From IMG/VR virus record IMGVR_UViG_3300009365_003806, positions 1-33,124 of that record: 33,124 nucleotides of DNA. One strand, written 5' to 3'. Within the stretch, counting starts at the first letter, position 1, and each line of letters begins with the position of its first letter. Below are positions 25,540 through 33,124 of this stretch, piece by piece. This DNA is from a virus. A program made the translations under genes and the position numbers. The notes under the pieces are model-generated. The model was not told where the DNA came from. It was given only the letters and a program-made list of their open reading frames with translations, and ran no database searches.

Positions 25540-26898
25540 TTAGCGCAACTTTGGGAGGGCCGGCTTCCGGACAGACTGTCCAGCTCGAACGCGAGCCCAG
25601 TATCCTCGGGGCGGTACAGGGATCCGAAGCTTTCGACATGCCTTGCCTAGGGCAACGCCTGAGATGCCATACGCCTTCGCGACCTTCTGGACGGGATTCT
25701 TCCACACTTCGGCATAGAGGGTCTCTCGATCGTACCGGTTCATGAGGCGTTCAACCTCGTTTCTTCGGCGCTCTCGCACGCTGATCGGCTTTCGAATGAT
25801 CCCAAGGCTGATCAAGCGCTGTTGCATTCTTGAGGTCCGAGTCAGTTCCGCGAAAGTATCGGGATCGCAAACTGCCGGTTTCTTCAGGTGAGAGAAAATG
25901 CGCCGGATATCATAGTCATCGAACTTGAGTAAGGAGCGTCTTATCCCGGCAAGCCTCTCTGCATCAGCCTCTGCCCACTGGACTCCACTCTCTAGGATTG
26001 TCTCTGCGCCCCAACTTGGCCCTCGACCTGGCCAGGGCATGAAATGCCATGAATAGATGGAGGTTAGGTCAAGTGGGGGTTGCATCGAGAGGAGGTAGTG
26101 AACAACCGAGCCCGAGCTTGCATAGCGATACAGGTTGTCAAAATTGTCCTGATCTGGGTCTGGATGAAGACGTTTTAGGATGCCAAGGTTGCCTGTCTTC
26201 GCCGCTTCCTCCATTGCCGTCCATCCGCTTTGCTCATCATCTTCAAGGTCATCTTCCTCGGGGAAGCCGAAGCGTGGATCGGGCGCGTAGGTGTGTGGAT
26301 TGGCACCGGCCCAGAGGCAGAGGCTGACTCCTTTCTCGTTCTCTTCGCGAACATGGCAGCCAAGGGCGATGTTAAGCTCGCCCTGGATCTTGGGCTCCCC
26401 AGGACTATGACGCTTCACAAAGCCGAGAAGCGGCCGATTCGACGGGGTCTCGCCGAGGTACATGCCCAGGGTGTGGTATTCAGTGAAGTCACATCCTGCT
26501 AGCCAGAAGCGCTCATAGAGCTCTGAGTTGTACGTGTTTAGTACCGTAAAGGTGTCCGCACTCCTGACGTCCGCCCCCCACGCGATCAGTAGGTCAACTA
26601 GATCCCACCGCCTTAAGCCGAGTGCGGAATCCAACGGGGTTGACGAGTCTTTGGCTATCGAGTAGCCGCTCGATAGCAGGAGATAAGTGAGAGAGTGCTG
26701 CCCGCTTTGAACTGCTATTTGTAGGGCGGATCTAAGTCTCTTCTCTCTCTGGATGGCGTTTGGGGCTAGCTGGAGAGGGTTGCCTTGAGATATCCATCGC
26801 TCCACGTCATACAACCGTCCCTCAGAGCACATCGCAAGCAATGGGCGAAGGTCATCTTGCGATTGGGCGAGCGTGCAATCTGGCACAATGGACCTCAA
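25540..26898 (-). CDS. ankyrin-like protein with C-terminal HTH
   Basis: Protein of 452 aa. The N-terminal half has ankyrin-like repeats (LRSALQIAVQSGQHSLTYLL, LDSALGLRRWDLVDLLIAWG, GWTAMEEAAKTGNLGILKRL). The last 60 residues carry RETLYAEVWKNPVQKVAKAY and GISGVALGKACRKLRIPVPP followed by RGYWARV. This is a DNA-binding-like motif found at the ends of several uncharacterised bacterial proteins. Protein-protein contact and DNA binding are thus combined in one chain. The start is uncertain (TTG 26898 or GTG 26886), with GGAG close to the TTG. It is encoded upstream of the HKD pair but 211 bp apart, so co-transcription is possible. Confidence 0.78.
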   Translation of the reverse strand: MRSIVPDCTLAQSQDDLRPLLAMCSEGRLYDVERWISQGNPLQLAPNAIQREKRLRSALQIAVQSGQHSLTYLLLSSGYSIAKDSSTPLDSALGLRRWDLVDLLIAWGADVRSADTFTVLNTYNSELYERFWLAGCDFTEYHTLGMYLGETPSNRPLLGFVKRHSPGEPKIQGELNIALGCHVREENEKGVSLCLWAGANPHTYAPDPRFGFPEEDDLEDDEQSGWTAMEEAAKTGNLGILKRLHPDPDQDNFDNLYRYASSGSVVHYLLSMQPPLDLTSIYSWHFMPWPGRGPSWGAETILESGVQWAEADAERLAGIRRSLLKFDDYDIRRIFSHLKKPAVCDPDTFAELTRTSRMQQRLISLGIIRKPISVRERRRNEVERLMNRYDRETLYAEVWKNPVQKVAKAYGISGVALGKACRKLRIPVPPRGYWARVRAGQSVRKPALPKLR

Positions 26899-27396
26899 GG
26901 CTCCACAGGTGTGCTAGCGCACCGATTCTATTCCCATTCCAGGGCTAGGAGGATGCCACGGCCTGGAATCCAGTGCAAACGGATATCCCGCTAGGGGATG
27001 AGTGCAATTGCGTCATAAAGCCATTTGAAGGCGGTGGGCTGGTATGGCCGCCATGTCAGTCCTGGACACATGACGCCGGGTCCCAGGACTTGCTGATAGG
27101 GGGAAAGGGGTGTAGTGTTAGCAATCCTCGCTTCAGAGGGTGTGTGATCGAAAGACATCCAGGGCAGTATTCAGGCGAAAGAAAGAGCCTGGGGCATGGA
27201 AGCGGTAGATAGTACAGCTGCTTTCATTTCCGCTAAGGCGACTGAAATCTATGTAGTTGGATGCGGGTTGCCAATGCTTCCATCAGCCGACATAGGGTGC
27301 GAGGTTAAGCTCTCTGCCATCCTTTACCATGGCTGAATTCGCCAATGTCCGATAGCGAATACTGTAGTGGAATCACGATGAGCTAGGAGCACCAAG
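26899..27396. other. 498-bp divergent region with a hairpin cluster
   Basis: No supported gene; a 79-codon frame (26973-27212) has poor coding character. Three inverted repeats lie close together: ATTCCAGG/CCTGGAAT (26936-26943 and 26962-26969), ATCCC/GGGAT (26985-26989 and 26995-26999), and AGTCCTGGAC with GTCCCAGGACT (27058-27067 and 27080-27090, one bulge). The region must contain promoters for the methyltransferases and the ankyrin gene. A non-coding RNA is possible. Confidence 0.45.
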
Positions 27397-28317
27397 ATGA
27401 CGCCTAAGAGCAAACCGACCGTTGTAGAGGAGCAAGTAGCGGCAGGGAGCAAGGGGAAAGAGGCAGCCGCAGATGAAGCCCAAGTTCATCCTCGAAACCA
27501 ACTGAATGATTTGACAGCCAAGCGTTGGATTGCTGAAACAGTTTCAGTTTGGCACCAGCAGGGATTAGGGGCGAAACATCCCGATGCTCAGATTGAACGC
27601 CAGCATCCAGCGCCATTTTCATTCACCGATGTTAGCAGATTGATCCGGTTCTTTACCAAGAGCGGAGGTGTTGTACTCGATCCGTTCGTTGGTGTCGGCT
27701 CGACTCTGAAAGCATGTGCGCTTGATGGGCGGAAGGGAATCGGCATCGAGCTTAACCCGCGATTCGCGGATCTATCGCGTGAGCGGCTGGCAAAGGAAGT
27801 AAAGGACCTCTTTGCCAGCTCGGAGGAGCAAGAGGTTCTAGTTGGGGATGCCAGGGATCATGTGAAACGAATCCCAGATGCGAGCGTCGATTTCGTCGTA
27901 ACAAGCCCCCCGTACTGGTCCATTCTCAAAAAGAAGGACCATAAGGCAAACCAAGAGCGAGTAGCGAACGACCTAACCACGGATTATGGGGAAGATTCGC
28001 GAGATCTCGGAGTCATTGAGGAGTACCCAGCGTTCCTATCTGAGCTTAGCGACATCCTCGAAGATTGCGCGAGGACTCTGAAGCCTGGAAAGTATATGAA
28101 TCTCATCGTTAGTGACTTTAGGCATAAGTCGCGGTATGTGATGTTCCATTCCGACCTGGCTCAGGCAATGGAAGAGCGCGGCCTAGAGATGAAGGGCCTC
28201 AAGGTTCTCTACCAGAGGCACAAGAAGGTTTACCCTTATGGCTACCCCTACTCTTATGTCCCGAACATCCATAACCAGTTCATCCTCATCCTCCAGAAAC
28301 CGAAAGAAAAGAAGTGA
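27397..28317 (+). CDS. DNA methyltransferase 1 (motif I before SPPY)
   Basis: Protein of 306 aa that transfers a methyl group from SAM to an amino group in DNA. The SAM motif LDPFVGVGSTLKAC (94-107) comes before the catalytic TSPPYWSI (169-176), with IGIELNPRF as motif II. This order differs from that of the next gene. The SPPY form is common in cytosine-N4 enzymes and also occurs in adenine-N6 enzymes, so the base is not decided. A family-like N-terminus (QLNDLTAKRWIAETVSVW) follows a lysine/alanine-rich extension. AGGAG lies 8 bases before the ATG. It overlaps the second methyltransferase by 4 bp (GTGA). Probably the protective part of the neighbouring nuclease system. Confidence 0.9.
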   Translation: MTPKSKPTVVEEQVAAGSKGKEAAADEAQVHPRNQLNDLTAKRWIAETVSVWHQQGLGAKHPDAQIERQHPAPFSFTDVSRLIRFFTKSGGVVLDPFVGVGSTLKACALDGRKGIGIELNPRFADLSRERLAKEVKDLFASSEEQEVLVGDARDHVKRIPDASVDFVVTSPPYWSILKKKDHKANQERVANDLTTDYGEDSRDLGVIEEYPAFLSELSDILEDCARTLKPGKYMNLIVSDFRHKSRYVMFHSDLAQAMEERGLEMKGLKVLYQRHKKVYPYGYPYSYVPNIHNQFILILQKPKEKK

Positions 28318-29123
28318 AGTCGCAGATCATCCTAGGAGATTGCGTCGCGGGGATGCAGGCCCTGGAAAGCAATTCTATCAATCTCATCGTGGCAGACCCC
28401 CCCTATAACCTGGACAAAGACTTTGGGGCATGGAAGGAGTCTGAGCGCCGAGATAGCTGGCGCGAATGGATGAATGTCTGGCTTACTGAGGCAAAGCGCC
28501 TCTTGTCTAAGCGAGGCAACATCTTCGTGTACGGCATCCACCGCCACCAATGCTGGGTGCAATGCATGATGTATGATCTAGGACTTGAGTATCGTAGGCA
28601 GATTATATGGTATTACGAGAACGGGTTTGCGGGGTATCAGCGCAGCTTGAATGCTTTTTACGAGCCTCTATTGTGGTTTTCCAAGACTGGTGACTACATC
28701 TACCATCCAGTGAGAGAGCCGTACAAGAGCCAAGAAAGGCTTAAACACAAGATCACTAAAAATGGAAAGGTGTGGAAGCCTCATCCGGATGGTCGCATGG
28801 CAGGTGATGTCTGGGCCTTCCCTACATTGGCGGGAAGAAGATTCCGCGATGAAAAGGTCGACCACCCGACACAAAAGCCTCTCTCGATCTCTCGTCGACT
28901 TGTGAAGCACTTCTCCGACCCAGGTGATACGGTGCTTGTGCCCTTCGTCGGAAGTGGTAGCGAGTGCGTTGCGGCTGTCCTGGAAGGTCGAGGCTACCTC
29001 GGGTTTGAGCTTAACTCGGAATACATAGAGATCGCTCACAACCGATTGGACAATGCCATCAAAGAGCGGGCTGAGCAGCTCACTTCAGCGGAGAGTACGC
29101 TCCAGGATAAGGCTCAGCAATAG
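28314..29123 (+). CDS. DNA methyltransferase 2 (DPPY before FVGSGS, beta type)
   Basis: Protein of 269 aa with the beta-class order: catalytic VADPPYNLDKDF (Asp28-Tyr31) first, then DHPTQKPLSI (183-192) and the SAM motif LVPFVGSGSECVAA (208-221). DPPY and the HPTQKP motif favour adenine-N6. GTG start within the stop of methyltransferase 1. The 3' end overlaps the iron-sulfur nuclease gene on the other strand by 44 bp. Two different methyltransferases in tandem are usual where the recognition sequence is asymmetric and each strand needs its own enzyme. The target is unknown. Confidence 0.93.
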   Translation: MKSQIILGDCVAGMQALESNSINLIVADPPYNLDKDFGAWKESERRDSWREWMNVWLTEAKRLLSKRGNIFVYGIHRHQCWVQCMMYDLGLEYRRQIIWYYENGFAGYQRSLNAFYEPLLWFSKTGDYIYHPVREPYKSQERLKHKITKNGKVWKPHPDGRMAGDVWAFPTLAGRRFRDEKVDHPTQKPLSISRRLVKHFSDPGDTVLVPFVGSGSECVAAVLEGRGYLGFELNSEYIEIAHNRLDNAIKERAEQLTSAESTLQDKAQQ

Positions 29124-30123
29124 GATCTAAAGATGGAACCAGGTGCTTCATTGACGCTGAAAGATCTGAGGCGGCCTGTGAAGTCGAAAACAACTCGTCG
29201 CCGAACTCCGTAATTCGGACAAAGTGCATTGCTAGAACAGCTAAGGCGCCTAACGAAACAGTACGGCATCGTAGTCCAAGTACTTGCTCGATATCATCTA
29301 CCACGCTGTAGTACTCTGAGCGTTCATTCGGTAGAGATAGAACGCAGCTTATGGGCAAGATTCCTGGGGCAGGAATGTCGAAGCGATTGTGGAGAACAGC
29401 GACATCCTCCAGCAACGCTCGAGGTGATTCTAGGGAAGTGGCGGCTTTAAGCTCGATCTCAAGCACTCCACTCACTTCTGTAGAAATGCCAATTACACCG
29501 TCCATACGAATATTCGTGTCGCCTGCTCTTCGGATTCGGCAGGGCACACCGCATGCAATGAACAAGCTACGCACTAGTAGTGACTTTGTGCGGTCGTTTA
29601 GCTTTCCGATTGCAGCAGGCAGAGATCTCAAACTCTCCGCATTGGGGGAGGCTATTCTGCCCGTTCGAACTGGATCAGGGTGAGGAGACGTCGTTTGTCT
29701 GCCTATAGAGATGCCGCTTGGATCTGATGTTTCAATAGAAGCAAGTCCGAACTCATTGGCAGACAGCGCACCAAATGGGCAGAGGGCGATGCAGGCTCCA
29801 CAGCCTATGCAGAGATCACGGTCAATATCGATAAAGTCGTGTTCTTCGTTCCAGGAAATCGCCTCTGTTGGGCATACGTGAGTAGAAGGGTCGCCTGGAA
29901 AGCTGGCTAGTGCGTCATGTAGGGTAAAGGCGCTCGGGGGGAGGCGCATGCATGGAGAGTCAAAGCATCCAAGGCACGTTCCTAAACCCGTAGTGCCACA
30001 TTCCAATCGTACTGTGACTGGTGCAGAGCCATCTCCATAGTCGAGAGAGGTCACTGCTGAGAGATAGTCCTTTTTCCTGCCAGCGGGAGCTGTTGCCTTT
30101 TGGTGCGGTATGACTTCAGCCAT
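29080..30123 (-). CDS. ferredoxin domain fused to a PD-(D/E)XK nuclease-like domain
   Basis: Protein of 347 aa. The N-terminal half resembles a two-cluster [4Fe-4S] ferredoxin: CLGCFDSPC (Cys50, 53, 58) with VCPTEAI (Cys84), and CIGCGACIALCPFGAL (Cys105, 108, 111, 115); Cys42 is extra. After a linker (about 135-170) comes a nuclease-like domain with RMDGVIG (Asp208) and VLEIELKAA (Glu224, Lys226). It ends in LPNERSEYYSVVDDIEQVL and LGALAVLAMHF. The same tail occurs in the neighbouring 569-aa protein. The ATG at 30123 overlaps that gene by 8 bp and is preferred to a start at 30174. Clusters might be structural, redox-sensing or regulatory. Nuclease activity is inferred. Confidence 0.85.
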   Translation of the reverse strand: MAEVIPHQKATAPAGRKKDYLSAVTSLDYGDGSAPVTVRLECGTTGLGTCLGCFDSPCMRLPPSAFTLHDALASFPGDPSTHVCPTEAISWNEEHDFIDIDRDLCIGCGACIALCPFGALSANEFGLASIETSDPSGISIGRQTTSPHPDPVRTGRIASPNAESLRSLPAAIGKLNDRTKSLLVRSLFIACGVPCRIRRAGDTNIRMDGVIGISTEVSGVLEIELKAATSLESPRALLEDVAVLHNRFDIPAPGILPISCVLSLPNERSEYYSVVDDIEQVLGLRCRTVSLGALAVLAMHFVRITEFGDELFSTSQAASDLSASMKHLVPSLDPIAEPYPGAYSPLK

Positions 30124-31825
30124 GCAAGAATCCCCGTAGTTGCTTGAGTTGATTGCTTTCAACAGTATCACCACTTGACACAGATTGAATTGCGAGAGCT
30201 GCTAAAGCGCCTAGATCAATGACACCGATGCTAATGCTAAATGCGGAGTGAATATCATCAATCAGCATCGCCATATCTCCCCGCTCATTGGGAGCCTTGA
30301 ACCCGATGATTAGAGTGGAGCTGTTTCTGTCTGTGGGCATCCCACCTCGGGATAGTAGAATTACCTTGTTTTCTAAGGCTTGCCGGATGGCTTTGGTCGA
30401 CAGGTATTCCTCCTCAGTTGGAGACTTTATTTCGATTGGCAATGTAACACCGTCAACGGTGGCGTAGGCATCCCATCGTTGGTAGTTCACGCCTGGGCGT
30501 GATGTTTCGCAGTTGAATCCAAGTAGCCGGATTAGATTGGCGACGAGAGGGTAAAATACTGCCTGGGTATCGTCCTGATGTCTGGCCACGAAGGCCTTGG
30601 CTGCATCCTGCGGGTTGCTCTGCTGGGCAATAAGGATGGTGAGTTCATCCTTCAGCGGGCGTAGGTTTTCATCGTCTGGGGGGACTGGCTGCCGCACAAG
30701 AATAGGCCGAATGATGAGATGATCCCGGGAGTCTCGGCCTGTCACACTACCTGGCCGAACATCTGCCGGGGCAGCTTGCTGGCCAGGGGCCTCTGTTGGG
30801 AAGATTGCACCTATTCTCTCCAAAGATATGGACTGGAAAGGCGAGAATAGGACTAGTGCATCACGAGGTATAGCGAGCCGGTCTTTTGCAGAGCTTAGGG
30901 CCGGTGTGAGGTCCTCTAGTAGGGTCTGAATAGATTCCACTTGGAATCCAGATCGATGGAGCATTGAGAAGTGCGCATGGATCGCCAAAGCTTCTTGCTC
31001 GTCCGCGGGAAGAGATTCAAAATCCTCGACTCGAACATCAGCAGCATCGACTACCAGTTGAGCGAGGCGTTGTCCCTTTTCAGTCAGCTGGTGTACTTCG
31101 AACGAGCCACGCTCGTGGGTGTAATCTCTTCGGACTTTTATGGTCCACCCCATGTCACGCATCGTGCCTATTGGCCACCGGGTGTAGTTCTTGAGAGTGT
31201 TGGGCTGAATCCCACATTCATCGCTAATGCGCTCAAGCCCTTCCTGGACATCGCTCCTGCTGCGCCGCAGCCTGCTCACCAGTTCGCAAAGACGCGGAAT
31301 CGTATCTGCCGGCCTATCCGAGGGAACACTCAGCGGGCCGATGATCATTTCATCGCGCGATAGAGTAAAGTCGCAGGCGAGCATGGTTTTTAGGAGAAGG
31401 GCGAAAGGGCGAATCTGCTGCTCGCTGCGATTGCTTATGATTCGACTGGGGTGAGAAATGCCTAGCATAGTCTCGCTGAATATCCGCGAGTAGTACGGGC
31501 CAGCTTCGACGACCTGGTGGCCTAGCAGTGTGAATGTGTAGTTAAGGGCGCGGCCTTCAATCGGGTGAAGCCAGCCCAGGGTCCTGAACAGCTCAGTGTA
31601 CATTTTGAGCTGGTTAAACAAGGGATCACGGCTTCTGTCTAAGCGCCGCGATCTATCCATGGCTTTAGTGCCCATATGGCCAGATGAAGTTGCCAAATTG
31701 GCTTCAACCGCAGCGAGTACGAAGTCGTCATTGTCAACGACATGGCCGCTGAAACGTTGGAGAGCTGCTGCAAACACTGCAACGAAGGTCGGTATGCTCG
31801 AGCCAGGATTGGGAAATCTCAACAT
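30116..31825 (-). CDS. restriction-endonuclease-like protein with PD-(D/E)XK domain
   Basis: Protein of 569 aa beginning MLRFPNPGSSIPTFVAVFAA. The N-terminal two thirds are helical, with winged-helix-like parts (PLFNQLKMYTELFRTLGWLH; MRDMGWTIKVRRDY), and probably recognise DNA. The C-terminal domain holds YQRWDAYATVDGVTLPIEIK (Asp452, Glu465, Lys467), a PD-(D/E)XK site, then APNERGDMAMLIDDI and IDLGALAALAIQ, matching the tail of the iron-sulfur protein. Start chosen at ATG 31825 with AGAGGA upstream; TTG 31912 and ATG 31891 would add up to 29 residues. It is the first gene of the nuclease operon. Likely the sequence-recognising restriction subunit. Confidence 0.83.
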   Translation of the reverse strand: MLRFPNPGSSIPTFVAVFAAALQRFSGHVVDNDDFVLAAVEANLATSSGHMGTKAMDRSRRLDRSRDPLFNQLKMYTELFRTLGWLHPIEGRALNYTFTLLGHQVVEAGPYYSRIFSETMLGISHPSRIISNRSEQQIRPFALLLKTMLACDFTLSRDEMIIGPLSVPSDRPADTIPRLCELVSRLRRSRSDVQEGLERISDECGIQPNTLKNYTRWPIGTMRDMGWTIKVRRDYTHERGSFEVHQLTEKGQRLAQLVVDAADVRVEDFESLPADEQEALAIHAHFSMLHRSGFQVESIQTLLEDLTPALSSAKDRLAIPRDALVLFSPFQSISLERIGAIFPTEAPGQQAAPADVRPGSVTGRDSRDHLIIRPILVRQPVPPDDENLRPLKDELTILIAQQSNPQDAAKAFVARHQDDTQAVFYPLVANLIRLLGFNCETSRPGVNYQRWDAYATVDGVTLPIEIKSPTEEEYLSTKAIRQALENKVILLSRGGMPTDRNSSTLIIGFKAPNERGDMAMLIDDIHSAFSISIGVIDLGALAALAIQSVSSGDTVESNQLKQLRGFLHG

Positions 31826-32182
31826 ATAGGAGCATCCTCTTGAGAATGGCAGGCTTAGCCCATCCGCCGTAGGCGCAAAGCCTTTCGGCATGCGATCGTG
31901 TCGATGCGCCAAGTGTATTAAACGCTAGCCAGGCATGCTACTATAGAGTCGCTCGAAGAAGAGGCCGACTCAGTATGGAGTGATGAGCGAAAATCCCATA
32001 TTGCTTCACGGTATTGCGGATGACAATCAATGAGGCGCTATCAATGTCTTGCCCATAGGGTGGGCCGTGCTTGAGTAGAATCTCATTCGAGGTGCCACAG
32101 GCTTCCCTGGGTAAAAATCTCTATGTGTTCAGAAGGTTGAGGAAATCAATGTGTGAATGATGGAGTGTAAGCTGACGTGTGC
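31826..32182. other. 357-bp intergenic region
   Basis: Lies upstream of the nuclease operon and after the acidic 313-aa gene, so it should hold the nuclease promoter. No convincing promoter pair, repeat or terminator was seen; short A/T-rich boxes (CTATAG, TTTAATA around 31913-31945) are too weak to call. No gene is seen. Confidence 0.4.
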
Positions 32183-33124
32183 TCAGAAACGTGAAGTCAA
32201 GTTGTCGCAAATCGCACTTAGCCTCGTGTTTATGAGGTTGATAGCCTTCAGGATGGCAGGGAGATCCTTTCTCTTGCAGTAGAATTCCAGCGGAGATCCG
32301 CTATGACCAGGCGCATCCCCACCCCAGGAATGCTGCTCAATCTCGACTGCACTGAAACTGCCCAAGAGAGAGCTGCCGTTCAAAGAGTCTGAGTATTGGC
32401 ACTCTAGAGAAGTCTGAATCTCGGCGATGTCCTTCTCCGTGAGATGCTCTAGCCCCTCAACTCCTGCTAGCACTTCCGCCATTTGCGCTGGATGGGGTTC
32501 TTCGTAGTCGATGCCGTACGCCTCGATTGCATCCTCATCGAATAGCGATCGCAAGTGTGACGCCAGATCATCAATTGGGTCGTAGCACCAAGCCGTGTAA
32601 TCCGAATCGCAGTCACCTAGGCAGATGACCTCGTCCGGCCCTGTTGAGTAGACAGTCGTATCTTCAAGTGATGCATAGTCGTCGTTGTGTGAGGTTTTAC
32701 TGAGATAGAGTACTTTGTCTGGGCTTGAGCTGAAGGCGACCTCCACAGTAAGGCAGTCATAGGTCCAATCTTCTGCCTCTGAATCTGGTTCGAATGTCAA
32801 CTCAAGTACATCGTAGTTGTACCGCTCCGTTTCGGCGTTGATTCCAGTCTTAGCGAGTCGTGTATGGAATGTCGCGAAGGGCTGGAAGTGGTCCAATGCA
32901 TCGGCAATGGCGGATACCTTCTCAGATGCAGATGCGTTTTTAAAAGCCAACGCATGCAGCTCGCCAGAGTCTGAGACAAAGCTGAACATGTCGGGGTGGT
33001 GTCCATCTTCTAGGAAGGCAAGGCGGGCCAGCTCGTTCATCCAGGCGCCAAGGTTGACGGCCGAGTCACGCTTCTTGTCTGGATTCCATTCAGGCCGATC
33101 AGGGGGAGTCTCAAACATGTTCAT
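32183..33124 (-). CDS. acidic protein, unknown, at window edge
   Basis: At least 313 aa; the reading frame begins with ATG at the last bases of the window (33124; a second ATG at 33118), so the true start could lie outside. The chain is strongly acidic (for example YDPIDDLASHL, LFDEDAIEAYGIDYEEPHP) with a weakly basic end (KRKDLPAILKAINLI). No domain or motif is recognised and no membrane segment is present. It is followed by the nuclease operon in the same direction 357 bp away and may be unrelated to it. Confidence 0.7.
   Translation of the reverse strand: MNMFETPPDRPEWNPDKKRDSAVNLGAWMNELARLAFLEDGHHPDMFSFVSDSGELHALAFKNASASEKVSAIADALDHFQPFATFHTRLAKTGINAETERYNYDVLELTFEPDSEAEDWTYDCLTVEVAFSSSPDKVLYLSKTSHNDDYASLEDTTVYSTGPDEVICLGDCDSDYTAWCYDPIDDLASHLRSLFDEDAIEAYGIDYEEPHPAQMAEVLAGVEGLEHLTEKDIAEIQTSLECQYSDSLNGSSLLGSFSAVEIEQHSWGGDAPGHSGSPLEFYCKRKDLPAILKAINLINTRLSAICDNLTSRF

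Noticed and set aside
26973-27212. 79-codon frame in the ankyrin-methyltransferase gap
   Set aside because: It spans the hairpin cluster, has no clear ribosome binding site and shows no protein-like pattern.
1-33124. CRISPR array or cas genes
   Set aside because: No regularly spaced direct repeats and no Cas-like protein were seen on either strand.

Overview
The window looks like a mobile, phage-derived island followed by a block of cargo genes in a bacterial chromosome or metagenomic contig of roughly 55% GC. Ribosome binding sites are recognisable before most genes. The trio of DUF2924 protein, large serine recombinase and small HTH protein, and the general style of the proteins, fit Planctomycetota or a similar environmental phylum. 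That assignment is inference; no rRNA or tRNA gene is present to settle it.

Layout. (1) 237-1920, minus: a PIN-like protein and a three-segment membrane protein with overlapping ends. (2) 2149-4857, plus: integration module of a small protein, a DUF2924 protein, a large serine recombinase and an HTH protein. (3) 5005-7417, plus: two genes of unknown function, a gene broken or slipped at a run of nine C, an unusually structured leader, and a sigma-70-like factor. (4) 7492-14608, plus: a phage replication/recombination module made of a conserved small protein, PD-(D/E)XK exonuclease, RecA-like P-loop ATPase, DUF669 protein, RusA resolvase, SF2 helicase and a prim-pol/DUF3987 primase-helicase. 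One minus-strand nuclease-like gene is inserted in it. The module ends in a 260-bp tract with five alternating GGGGTGAA sites, a candidate origin. (5) 20173-16325, minus: ParB-methyltransferase, terminase small subunit, terminase large subunit (GpA type). No portal, protease, capsid or tail gene follows; instead two small genes of unknown function read from their own promoter-like sequence (16068-14908). (6) 20683-26898: a small plus-strand protein, then a minus-strand pair of a 508-aa protein and an 875-aa double-HKD (phospholipase D-like) protein, and an ankyrin/HTH protein. (7) 27397-31825: two DNA methyltransferases (plus) converging on two nuclease-like genes (minus). (8) A partial or edge-starting acidic protein at 32183-33124.

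How the genes fit together. Modules 2-5 describe an element that can integrate, replicate and perhaps package DNA, but it encodes no virion parts here. It could be a satellite, a decayed prophage or a transferable island. Modules 6-7 read as genome-defence cargo. The most interesting part is module 7. Two methyltransferases of different motif order sit beside two proteins whose C-terminal nuclease domains are related to each other. One of these proteins carries an N-terminal ferredoxin-like domain with eight cluster-type cysteines. I read it as a candidate restriction-modification system with a heteromeric, iron-sulfur-containing nuclease. The 508-aa/HKD pair is a second candidate defence system.
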